DNA from: an uncultured bacterium
GTDB taxonomy: Bacteria; Hydrogenedentota; Hydrogenedentia; Hydrogenedentales; JAEUWI01
Direction: 5' to 3'
DNA length: 6,063 bases
Assembly: GCA_937895305.1 (NCBI GenBank)
Contig: CALAXS010000815.1
Coordinates: forward strand, 1-6,063
Position numbers and translations under genes: made by a program. Below the pieces are notes generated by a model, which searched no databases, had not been told where the DNA came from, and saw nothing but the letters and a program-made list of their open reading frames with translations. This document shows, one piece after another, positions 1-6,063 of the stretch. Each line of letters starts with the position of its first letter. Position 1 is the first letter of the stretch.

Positions 1-1305
1 ATTGGTTTTAAGGGTGGTGCTGTTGATGAATTCATGGTCTTTGGTACAGCATTGACGCAGGTGGAAGTGACCGCCCTGGCATCGGGCAAGTCTGTGGCGG
101 ATGTGCTGACCGAAGCCGATGAGGTCGCACAACGGACCTATTATCTGGCACGGCATGATGAGAAGTACGCAAAGGCGTTGAAGGGTCTACATCGTGCGCA
201 GGAGCGGGAGCACACACTGGTGGAATCGGTGCGTGAGGTGATGACCATGGCGGAGCAACCTGAACACAGGAAGACGTATGTGCTGGCGCGGGGCGGGTAT
301 GGAAATCGGGGTGAAGAGGTTTTTGCTGATGCGCCGGGTGAGTTGTTGCCCTTTGATGAAAGCTGGCCACGAAATCGATTGGGGCTTGTACAGTGGCTAC
401 TGGATGAGAAGAATCCGTTGACGACGCGGGTCGCGGCGAACCGGATTTGGGGTCAGTTTTTTGCACGGGGGCTGGTGGAGACACAGGAGGATTTCGGGAG
501 TCAGGGCAAGCCCCCTACGCATCCGAAGCTACTGGACCATCTGGCGTATTGGTTCCGGGAACATGACTGGGATGTGAAGGCGTTGTGCAAGTACATTGTC
601 ACCTCGTCCACCTATAAGCAGGTATCTACACCACGTGATGATCTGGTGGATGTGGATCCGACCAATACCTTGCTTGCCCGTGGACCACGGTATCGGCTGG
701 CCGCGGAACTGGTTCGGGACAATGCATTGGCGGTAAGCGGGTTGCTGGTGGATACGGTAGGTGGGCCGAGTGTGAAACCTTATCAGCCGGATGGGTTGTG
801 GGAGGCAGCGAGTTCGCAGACCTATGCAGAAGATTCGGGTGATGGCTTGTATCGGCGCAGCATGTATACGTTCTGGAAACGGACGGTACCGCCACCCTCC
901 ATGATGATGTTTGATGCAGCAACGCGTGAGGTGTGTAGCGCGCGGCGCGAACGCACCACAACACCGTTGCAGGCTCTGGTGCTGCTGAATGATCCACAGT
1001 TCGTGGAAGCAGCGCGAGAATTGGCCGCGAAGGTCTTGCGCCATGAAGCGGTAGTGGATACACGTCTGTCGGTACTGTTTCGCACGTTAACGAGTCGTCA
1101 ACCCCGTGCGGATGAGCTGGCCATATTGCGTGATGCCTATACGGAGCAGCATCGTTATTTTGAAACAGACAGTGAAGCAGCGAAGGCTTATGTAAGTGTG
1201 GGGTCCAGCGCAGTTGATGCGGAACTGGATCTGATGGCGTGGGCCGCGACAACGGCTATAACGCAGGTGTTGATGAACTTTGATGAATTTCAGGTGAAGC
1301 AATGA
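1..1305 (+). CDS. DUF1553 (PSD1) domain protein with LamG remnant, 3' part only
   Basis: The frame is open from base 1 to the TGA at 1303-1305, giving 434 visible residues; the real start is upstream, and the ATG at base 34 is internal. The first residues (GFKGGAVDEFMVF, then TALTQVEV) look like the last strands of a LamG/concanavalin-like domain. A charged helical linker follows (about residues 40-85), then the DUF1553 region from about residue 120: RNRLGLVQWL, TRVAANRIWGQFF (142-154), PTHPKLLDHLAYWF, and RERTTTPLQALVLLNDPQF (316-334). In this family the usual order is a cytochrome c-like PSCyt1 domain, DUF1549, an optional LamG, then DUF1553, so heme-binding and DUF1549 parts are expected upstream but cannot be seen. 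No biochemical activity is firmly established; the protein is normally exported. The stop overlaps the DUF1501 start, matching the usual PVC gene pair. Family assignment is firm; function is unknown. Confidence 0.93.
   Translation: MGFKGGAVDEFMVFGTALTQVEVTALASGKSVADVLTEADEVAQRTYYLARHDEKYAKALKGLHRAQEREHTLVESVREVMTMAEQPEHRKTYVLARGGYGNRGEEVFADAPGELLPFDESWPRNRLGLVQWLLDEKNPLTTRVAANRIWGQFFARGLVETQEDFGSQGKPPTHPKLLDHLAYWFREHDWDVKALCKYIVTSSTYKQVSTPRDDLVDVDPTNTLLARGPRYRLAAELVRDNALAVSGLLVDTVGGPSVKPYQPDGLWEAASSQTYAEDSGDGLYRRSMYTFWKRTVPPPSMMMFDAATREVCSARRERTTTPLQALVLLNDPQFVEAARELAAKVLRHEAVVDTRLSVLFRTLTSRQPRADELAILRDAYTEQHRYFETDSEAAKAYVSVGSSAVDAELDLMAWAATTAITQVLMNFDEFQVKQ
1292..1305 (+). promoter_or_regulatory. 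Ribosome binding site and ATGA stop/start overlap
   Basis: AGGTGA at 1292-1297 matches the anti-Shine-Dalgarno end of 16S rRNA and lies 4 nt before the ATG at 1302. The ATG shares bases with the TGA stop of the upstream gene (ATGA, 1302-1305). This supports the chosen DUF1501 start and suggests translational coupling, so the two proteins are probably made together. Coupling is inferred from the layout. Confidence 0.7.
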
Positions 1306-2765
1306 TAAATGATGACCGATTATGTACCGGGTGCAGTGATGTAGGCCAGAGTCGCCGTGAATTTCTGGGTAAGTTTGGCATGGGCCTGGGCGGTATCGCA
1401 CTGGGCGGATTGATGCAGGGTTCCGGGTACGCTGCGGTGCCTTCGGGTGCACCGACGGGTGTTCTGGGCAATCCGCATTTTGCGCCCAAAGCGAAGCGGG
1501 TCATTTATATGTTTCAGAGTGGCGGTCCGTCGCAGTTGGACTTGTTTGATTACAAGCCCATCCTGAACAAGATGAACGGCGAGGAGTTGCCGGATTCGGT
1601 GCGTCAGGGGCAGCGCCTGACGGGGATGTCTGCGAATCAGGCCTCGTTGCCCCTGGCGGGTTCCATCTTTGATTTTAAACAGCATGGTGAGTCGGGTGCG
1701 TGGATAAGTGACCTTTTACCCCACACAGCGAAGGTGGCAGATGACTTATGTTTTGTGAAGTCCATGTACACCGAAGCGATTAATCATGACCCGGCGACTA
1801 CCTTTTTCCAGACAGGGTCGCAGATTTCAGGTCGGCCGTGTATCGGGTCGTGGCTGAGTTATGGCCTGGGTTCGGACAATGAAAACTTGCCGAATTTCGT
1901 GGTGATGATGACGAAAAACAAGGGTGGTCAGCCGTTGTATTCACGGTTGTGGGGCAGCGGCTTTCTGGCTTCGGAGCATCAGGGGATTCAGTTTCGTTCG
2001 GGCGCAGACCCGGTCTTGTATCTGAATAATCCTGGTGGTGTCAGCCGGGAAAGTCGTCGTGATTTATTGAATCGCTTGTCGGAGTTGCATGCCGCGAAGC
2101 TGGAGCGGACCGGGGACCTGGAACTGAACGCGCGCATTGCCCAGTATGAGATGGCGTTCCGTATGCAGACCAGTGTGCCGGAGGTGACCGATTTGTCGGA
2201 TGAGCCGGAGTCGGTGTTTGAGGCCTATGGTCCGGATGCAAAGAATCCAGGTTCATACGCAGCGAATTGCCTCATGGCGCGTCGGTTGGTGGAGCGGGGT
2301 GTAAAGTTTGTACAGTTGTATCATCGGGGCTGGGACCAACATGGCGGGTTGCCGGGGGGTATTCGCACGCAATGCGCAGAGACGGACCAGGCATCTGCGG
2401 CGTTGATTAGTGATTTGAAGCAGCGGGGTATGCTGGAGGACACGTTGGTGGTATGGGGTGGTGAGTTTGGTCGCACGAATTATTCGCAGGGCACGTTGAC
2501 GGCGAGTGATTATGGTCGTGACCACCATCCACGTTGCTTCACCATGTGGATGGCGGGGGGTGGTATCAAGCCGGGCATAAGCTATGGCACTACGGATGAG
2601 TTCGGCTATAACCTGTCGGAGAACGGGGTGCATGTCCATGATTTCCATGCGACGATGATGCATTGCCTGGGAATTCATCATGAGCAGTTGACCTATAAGT
2701 TCCGGGGACGTCGTTTCCGGTTAACCGATTTGGCAGGGAATGTGGTGAACGATATATTGGCGTAG
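1302..2765 (+). CDS. DUF1501 family protein, Tat-exported, alkaline phosphatase-like fold
   Basis: Complete 487-residue protein, a normal length for DUF1501. The N-terminus carries a twin-arginine signal: SRREFL at residues 17-22, a glycine-rich hydrophobic stretch (26-40) and a possible cleavage site around Tyr43-Ala45, so export as a folded protein is expected. Two cysteines (C8, C11) precede the Tat motif. Family landmarks in order: RVIYMFQSGGPSQLDLFD (66-83), the NHDPATTFFQTG region (161-172), RGWDQHGG (342-349), WGGEFGRT (385-392), YGRDHHP (404-410) and GVHVHDFHAT (442-451). The Asp/His-rich blocks resemble metal ligands of the alkaline phosphatase/sulfatase superfamily, but the substrate is not known and the family has no agreed activity. 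It sits directly behind DUF1553 with a 4-bp overlap, the standard arrangement in PVC genomes. The start is fixed by the AGGTGA ribosome site and the well-placed Tat motif. Family and export route are confident; enzymatic role is open. Confidence 0.95.
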   Translation: MINDDRLCTGCSDVGQSRREFLGKFGMGLGGIALGGLMQGSGYAAVPSGAPTGVLGNPHFAPKAKRVIYMFQSGGPSQLDLFDYKPILNKMNGEELPDSVRQGQRLTGMSANQASLPLAGSIFDFKQHGESGAWISDLLPHTAKVADDLCFVKSMYTEAINHDPATTFFQTGSQISGRPCIGSWLSYGLGSDNENLPNFVVMMTKNKGGQPLYSRLWGSGFLASEHQGIQFRSGADPVLYLNNPGGVSRESRRDLLNRLSELHAAKLERTGDLELNARIAQYEMAFRMQTSVPEVTDLSDEPESVFEAYGPDAKNPGSYAANCLMARRLVERGVKFVQLYHRGWDQHGGLPGGIRTQCAETDQASAALISDLKQRGMLEDTLVVWGGEFGRTNYSQGTLTASDYGRDHHPRCFTMWMAGGGIKPGISYGTTDEFGYNLSENGVHVHDFHATMMHCLGIHHEQLTYKFRGRRFRLTDLAGNVVNDILA

Positions 2766-2786
2766 CACCTTGCCAAAGCGAAATAG

Positions 2787-2837
2787 TTTCCGGAGCAGAG
2801 CTCCGGGATATGCATTCCCAAGCTGGAGCTTGGGAAC
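2787..2837. repeat. Double-hairpin palindromic intergenic repeat
   Basis: Two adjacent perfect palindromes lie 22 nt after the DUF1501 stop. The first pairs CCGGAGC (2790-2796) with GCTCCGG (2800-2806) around an AGA loop, extendable by a T-G and a T-A pair. The second pairs TTCCCAAGCT (2815-2824) with AGCTTGGGAA (2827-2836); a realistic fold has a 9-bp stem and a TGGA loop. Eight bases separate the stems. From memory, the pattern resembles dispersed intergenic repeats seen in many bacterial genomes, where two such stems occur in tandem. No T-run follows either stem, so it is not a canonical intrinsic terminator, although it could protect the 3' end of the DUF1553-DUF1501 transcript. Copy number cannot be judged from one window. 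Confidence 0.75.
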
Positions 2838-2850
2838 GAGTTAATAAAGA

Positions 2851-2939
2851 CGTCATCCCCGCGAAAGCGGGGATCCAAGTTGGGTCGCGAGGATGCCTTG
2901 AACGGGTTTACATAAATTCCCGCTTTCGCGGGAAAGACG
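2851..2939. mobile_element. MITE-like element with hairpin-forming terminal inverted repeats
   Basis: An 89-bp element is bounded by imperfect 27-nt terminal inverted repeats at 2851-2877 and 2913-2939, matching at 22 of 27 positions. Each end is itself a palindrome: ATCCCCGC/GCGGGGAT (2855-2862 with 2867-2874, loop GAAA) on the left and TTCCCGC/GCGGGAA (2917-2923 with 2928-2934, loop TTTC, which reads GAAA on the other strand) on the right. The core CCCGCGAAAGCGGG is a widespread dispersed bacterial repeat; translated on the minus strand it gives the familiar pattern FPAKAGI ... DPRFRGDD. The interior (2878-2912) shows no gene, and no transposase is present, so any mobility would be in trans. 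No clear target-site duplication was found. The structure is directly visible; the label of non-autonomous mobile element is inference. Confidence 0.7.
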
Positions 2940-2974
2940 ATGTGTGTGCTATTTGAGGTTGTAGATAACATGGG

Positions 2975-2979
2975 AAGGA
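2975..2979 (+). promoter_or_regulatory. Ribosome binding site of the first sulfatase
   Basis: AAGGA, within GGGAAGGAT, lies 7 nt before the ATG at 2987. This favours that start over the in-frame ATGs at 3017 and 3026, which lack a good site and would remove the charged beginning of the signal peptide. No convincing promoter hexamers were found between the repeat element and this site. Confidence 0.65.
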
Positions 2980-2986
2980 TGTTGTT

Positions 2987-4888
2987 ATGTTTGGGTTAAA
3001 CCGTGTTTTTGTTTTTATGGGGGCGATGGTGCTTTTATTGGGCACGGTGTCGAATGCGGACCCGGAGCGTCCGAATATAGTGTGGATTTCAACGGAGGAC
3101 ATCGGCCCGCACATCGGTTGTTATGGTGACCCGACATCCATTACGCCGACATTAGATACTCTGGCGGAGCGGGGCGTGCGTTTCAGTGCTACGCATACGG
3201 TGACGCCGGTATGCGCGACCAATCGGTCGAGCATGATGGCGGGTATGTATGCATCCACCCTGGGATCGCAACACATGCGTTCCGGCGGGAAGGGGAATTC
3301 CAACACCCTTTTTCCTGATCTACCGAAAGGTGTGAAGCCATTTACGATGTATCTGCGTGATGCAGGGTATTTCTGTAGCAATAGTGTGAAAGAGGATTTT
3401 AATTTTGCAAAGCCCGAGGGGGTGTGGGACACTTTGGGGGCGAAGGCCCACTGGCGAGGACGCGAGGATAAGGAGCAGCCCTTTTTCAGTGTGTTTAATT
3501 TTACCGCGACCCATGAGAGTTATGCCCATATATCGGGAAAGGACCATGAGGCACGTGTTGCGCAATTGACGGCAGAGGAGCGACAGGACCCGGACAAGAT
3601 TTCTCCACCGCCTTATCATCCGAACACACCGGAGGTGCGTTTGTGGTGGGCGCGGTATCTGGAAAACATCACTTTGATGGATCACTTTATTGCGGATCGC
3701 CTGAAGGAGTTGGAGGAGGACGGGCTATCGGAAAATACGATTGTGGTGTATTGGTCGGACCATGGTGCAGGCATGCCGCGAAACAAGCGTTGGCTCCATG
3801 ACAGCGGGACCCTTATCCCCCATGTGATTTATGCGCCGGAGAAGTGGCAGGGCAAGCTGAACATCACACCGGGCACGGTGGATGATCGTCTGATTACCAG
3901 TATAGATTTTGCGCCGAATACATTGCAGATGGCGGGGCTGGAGATTCCTGGGCACATGCAGGGGCAGGCGTTCACGATGAAGGGTGCGCCGGAAGCGCGA
4001 ACCTATATCCATGGTATCCGTGACCGTATGGATGAGCGGTTGGATATGATACGCAGTGTACGGGATGAGCGGTATAAGTACATCCGCTATTACATGCCCT
4101 ATAAACCCTTTGAGCAAAATCTGGGCTATGCGGAACGTCATGGAATCAAGCGGGAGATTCGACGGTTAATCGCAGAAGGTGACACATCGCAGGCGACGGA
4201 ATTCTGGCGTTTGAAAGCAAAACCACTGGAACAGTTGTTTGATTGTGAGGCGGACCCGCATAACATGGTGAATCTGGCAGCGGACCCGAAGCATAAGGAA
4301 ACGCTGGAACGGTTCCGGGCGGAGCATCAGCAGTGGATGATGGAAAATAAGGATACGTCCTTAATTCCGGAACCGGAATTACATCGATTGGGCTTGAAGT
4401 ATGGGAGTCGCAATGCCGTATGGGATGCCTTGGAAAAGGAAAATCCCGGTCTCTACAACGAGACGCTGGAACTGATACAGCGCATAGGACAACCTGCCGT
4501 TAATGACGTTGACTATCTGATAAGCAAAGCGAAAAGTATGCATGCGCATGTCCGTTATTGGTCCACAGTCGGGTTGGGGCTTCTCAAGGAGCGCAACAAG
4601 GATGTGAACGAACAATTTAAAAGTGCATTAAAGGATGAGTGTCCCGAGGTGCGGATTGCTGCGGCACAGGCCCTGGGTGCCTTGGACGTATTGAAAGATG
4701 CGCTTGAGAGTGACGAGGAGCTGGTGCGGATTGTTGCGGCGCAGGCCATCGATGAATTGGATGAGAAGGCTGAAGCACTGGTGCCTGCCTTGGAAGCGGC
4801 ACGTGCGGACAAGAACAATAAGTATGTATCCCGTATCGCGAATCAGGCCTTGAATGAGTTGCAGGGTACGAACATTGTGGTGCGATAG
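2987..4888 (+). CDS. Secreted sulfatase with atypical CATNR motif and C-terminal HEAT-like repeats
   Basis: Complete 633-residue protein. Residues 1-24 form a Sec signal peptide (Arg6, hydrophobic core FVFMGAMVLLLG, likely cleavage after VSNA). The sulfatase domain covers about 28-440: IVWISTEDIG (31-40, metal-ligand region, Glu-Asp instead of the common Asp-Asp), GCYGD (44-48), active-site block PVCATNRSSMMAGMYAS (74-90), THES (175-178), YWSDHG (255-260) and NKRWLHDSG (266-274), and a domain end around LFDCEADPHNMVNLAADP (417-434). Such enzymes hydrolyse sulfate esters using a formylglycine made from the motif Cys or Ser, here Cys76. The usual motif is C-x-P-S-R; here Pro and Ser are replaced by Thr78 and Asn79 while Cys76 and Arg80 remain. 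About residues 515-628 form helical HEAT-like repeats (EVRIAAAQALGAL, LVRIVAAQAIDEL), probably for protein or substrate binding. The second sulfatase begins 2 bp after the stop. The fold is certain; activity and substrate are not known. Confidence 0.94.
   Translation: MFGLNRVFVFMGAMVLLLGTVSNADPERPNIVWISTEDIGPHIGCYGDPTSITPTLDTLAERGVRFSATHTVTPVCATNRSSMMAGMYASTLGSQHMRSGGKGNSNTLFPDLPKGVKPFTMYLRDAGYFCSNSVKEDFNFAKPEGVWDTLGAKAHWRGREDKEQPFFSVFNFTATHESYAHISGKDHEARVAQLTAEERQDPDKISPPPYHPNTPEVRLWWARYLENITLMDHFIADRLKELEEDGLSENTIVVYWSDHGAGMPRNKRWLHDSGTLIPHVIYAPEKWQGKLNITPGTVDDRLITSIDFAPNTLQMAGLEIPGHMQGQAFTMKGAPEARTYIHGIRDRMDERLDMIRSVRDERYKYIRYYMPYKPFEQNLGYAERHGIKREIRRLIAEGDTSQATEFWRLKAKPLEQLFDCEADPHNMVNLAADPKHKETLERFRAEHQQWMMENKDTSLIPEPELHRLGLKYGSRNAVWDALEKENPGLYNETLELIQRIGQPAVNDVDYLISKAKSMHAHVRYWSTVGLGLLKERNKDVNEQFKSALKDECPEVRIAAAQALGALDVLKDALESDEELVRIVAAQAIDELDEKAEALVPALEAARADKNNKYVSRIANQALNELQGTNIVVR
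4649..4747 (+). repeat. Near-identical 24-nt direct repeat in the HEAT-coding region
   Basis: Bases 4649-4672 and 4724-4747 are identical at 22 of 24 positions and encode VRIAAAQA (555-562) and VRIVAAQA (580-587). They start 75 bp, or 25 codons, apart and in the same frame. The match at DNA level suggests fairly recent duplication or conversion of one helical repeat unit rather than only conserved protein sequence. Confidence 0.7.
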
Positions 4889-4890
4889 CG

Positions 4891-6063
4891 ATGAAAGATA
4901 AGCAGCACAATTTAAGTCGCCGAGGTTTTCTGGCGAAGAGCGGTGCAGCCACCCTGGCGGGATTGAGCGCGTCTCAGGTGCAAGCGGCCCCGGCCAAACG
5001 TCCCCCCAATATTCTGATGGTGGTGTGTGACCAGATGCGGGGCGATGCCATGGGCTGCCTGGGTCATCTCAATGCGCAGACGCCCAACCTGGATGCCATG
5101 GCCAAGGCGGGCACCTTGTGTACCCATGCCTTCAGCAATAACCCGGTGTGCATCCCGTCGCGGGTGTCCATGTTTACCGGGCGCTACCCCCATGAGCATG
5201 GTACGTTGAGTAATCAGGGGGCGCAGCTGGATAGTCAGAAAGACACCATGCTGGAATGGTTCCGTGAGCAGGGCTATCGCATGGGCTGGGTGGGCAAGAA
5301 CCACACCTTTGAGAAGACTGCGTTTCGTGGTGTTGAAAAGTATGATGAGCTAAAGCGGGAACCCTTCCGCGCATATAAAGATCCAAAGGTGACACCGTGG
5401 TGGCATGGGGATATGGTATGGCCAGCAGCGCAGTGTTATGGCGCGCAGAACACGGATAATGCAACGAAATTTCTGGAGGGGGTGAAGAATGACGAACCGT
5501 TTTTTCTGACGGTGAATTATTTCGATCCTCATCCGCCCTATTTTGCACCGGCAGAGGACTTTGCGAAGCAGCTTGAAAAGAAGATGGACTTCCCCACATA
5601 CATAGAACCAGAAAAACTGAGTCCACGGCTGGATGCCCATCAACGGGCCTACTATTACGACAAGATGTCAGACGCCGAGCTGCGCATGACGATGCGGTAT
5701 TATCATGCGTCGGTAGCCTATGGCGTGGACCAACAGATGGGGCGACTGCTGGCGACGTTGCAGAAGCAGGGACTGGCGGAGGACACGGTGGTGGTATTCG
5801 TCTCGGATCATGGGGACTTTATGGGCCACCATCACATGGTGCGGAAAAGTATGTTCCTCTATGACAGTCTCTTGCATGTACCCATGATCTGGTATGCCCC
5901 GGGGCGGATTCCTGCGGGGCAGCGTATGACGGGTATGGCCCAGTTGGTGGACCTCTTCCCCACCTTTGTGGATTTTTGTGGCGGAGAGAAACCCGCGTAT
6001 TGCTCCGGGGATTCATTGAAGTCAGCGCTGGAGGGGAAAGCCGCGCTGAAAGACCGGACCATT
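4891..6063 (+). CDS. Tat-exported sulfatase with canonical CIPSR motif, 3' end outside window
   Basis: The frame is open from the ATG at 4891 to the last base (391 codons, no stop), so the C-terminus is missing. A twin-arginine signal is clear: LSRRGFLAKS (8-17), a short hydrophobic Ala/Gly/Leu stretch, and a likely cleavage after VQA (about residue 32). The sulfatase domain starts with PPNILMVVCDQMRGDAMG (38-55; Asp47 a likely calcium ligand), followed by the canonical motif C87-I-P-S-R91 in NPVCIPSRVSMFTGRYP. Later come FDPHPPY (211-217), VFVSDHGDFMG (302-312) and MVRKSMFLYDSLLHVPMI (316-333; Lys319 typical of the active site). Cys87 should be converted to formylglycine in the cytoplasm before Tat export. 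The layout is of the arylsulfatase/choline-sulfatase type, but the substrate cannot be assigned. The start lies 2 bp after the preceding sulfatase stop with no strong ribosome site, suggesting translational coupling. Codon use is richer in C-ending codons than in the upstream genes, most clearly over about 4930-5330. Confidence 0.94.
   Translation, partial: MKDKQHNLSRRGFLAKSGAATLAGLSASQVQAAPAKRPPNILMVVCDQMRGDAMGCLGHLNAQTPNLDAMAKAGTLCTHAFSNNPVCIPSRVSMFTGRYPHEHGTLSNQGAQLDSQKDTMLEWFREQGYRMGWVGKNHTFEKTAFRGVEKYDELKREPFRAYKDPKVTPWWHGDMVWPAAQCYGAQNTDNATKFLEGVKNDEPFFLTVNYFDPHPPYFAPAEDFAKQLEKKMDFPTYIEPEKLSPRLDAHQRAYYYDKMSDAELRMTMRYYHASVAYGVDQQMGRLLATLQKQGLAEDTVVVFVSDHGDFMGHHHMVRKSMFLYDSLLHVPMIWYAPGRIPAGQRMTGMAQLVDLFPTFVDFCGGEKPAYCSGDSLKSALEGKAALKDRTI

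Noticed and set aside
34..36. ATG at base 34 as the start of the DUF1553 protein
   Set aside because: The frame is open back to base 1 and codes for LamG-like residues (GFKGGAVDEF) immediately before it, so the gene begins upstream of the window.
626..1252. Long minus-strand open frame (208 codons) opposite the DUF1553 gene, with others nearby at 529-1044 and 34-484
   Set aside because: They lie antisense to a strongly recognisable gene, overlap each other, show no family motifs and have low-complexity Pro/His/Arg-rich translations typical of antisense shadows.
2815..2840. Hairpin considered as an intrinsic terminator for the DUF1501 transcript
   Set aside because: The stem is strong, but it is followed by CGAGTTAATAAAG with no T-run, and it fits the dispersed repeat pattern better.
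2947..2968. Possible promoter before the first sulfatase (TATTTG or TAGATA as a -10 box)
   Set aside because: Neither candidate has a matching -35 box at proper spacing; matches are no better than chance in AT-rich spacer.
2693..2971. Minus-strand open frame of 92 codons through the intergenic repeats
   Set aside because: Its translation is the known translated form of the palindromic repeat (FPAKAGI ... DPRFRGDD); it runs into the DUF1501 gene and has no independent support as a protein.
5027..5209. 60-codon plus-strand open frame inside the second sulfatase
   Set aside because: It is out of frame with the continuous sulfatase reading frame from 4891 and has an Arg/Pro-rich, motif-free translation.

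Overview
The window looks like chromosomal DNA from a member of the Planctomycetes-Verrucomicrobia-Lentisphaerae (PVC) superphylum. The basis is gene content: a DUF1553 (PSD1) protein with a LamG remnant, a Tat-exported DUF1501 protein directly behind it, and two secreted sulfatases. These families are typically expanded together in PVC bacteria. The exact phylum cannot be read from the sequence.

Layout, all genes on the + strand: (1) 1-1305, the 3' part of a DUF1553 gene whose start lies upstream of the window; (2) 1302-2765, a complete DUF1501 gene that overlaps the previous stop by an ATGA; (3) 2766-2986, a 221-bp intergenic spacer packed with palindromic repeats, namely a double hairpin (about 2787-2837) and a roughly 89-bp MITE-like element with hairpin-forming terminal inverted repeats (2851-2939); (4) 2987-4888, a complete Sec-exported sulfatase with C-terminal HEAT-like repeats and an atypical active-site motif, CATNR; (5) 4891 to the window end, a Tat-exported sulfatase with a canonical CIPSR motif, open at the right edge and so cut off before its stop.

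How the genes may work together: DUF1553 and DUF1501 are tightly coupled, and so are the two sulfatases (2-bp gap). The repeat-filled spacer divides the window into two transcriptional or at least translational blocks. DUF1501 and sulfatases share the alkaline-phosphatase-like fold, so three consecutive genes encode exported members of one superfamily. A plausible reading, which is inference, is an exported module acting on sulfated polysaccharide or other sulfate esters, with the DUF1553 protein contributing a carbohydrate-binding-like LamG domain and, by family precedent, a cytochrome c-like domain encoded upstream. No RNA genes, CRISPR arrays, transposase genes or canonical terminators were seen. 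No gene-free stretch exceeds 300 bases. The most notable points are the non-canonical sulfatase motif and the nested palindromic repeats.
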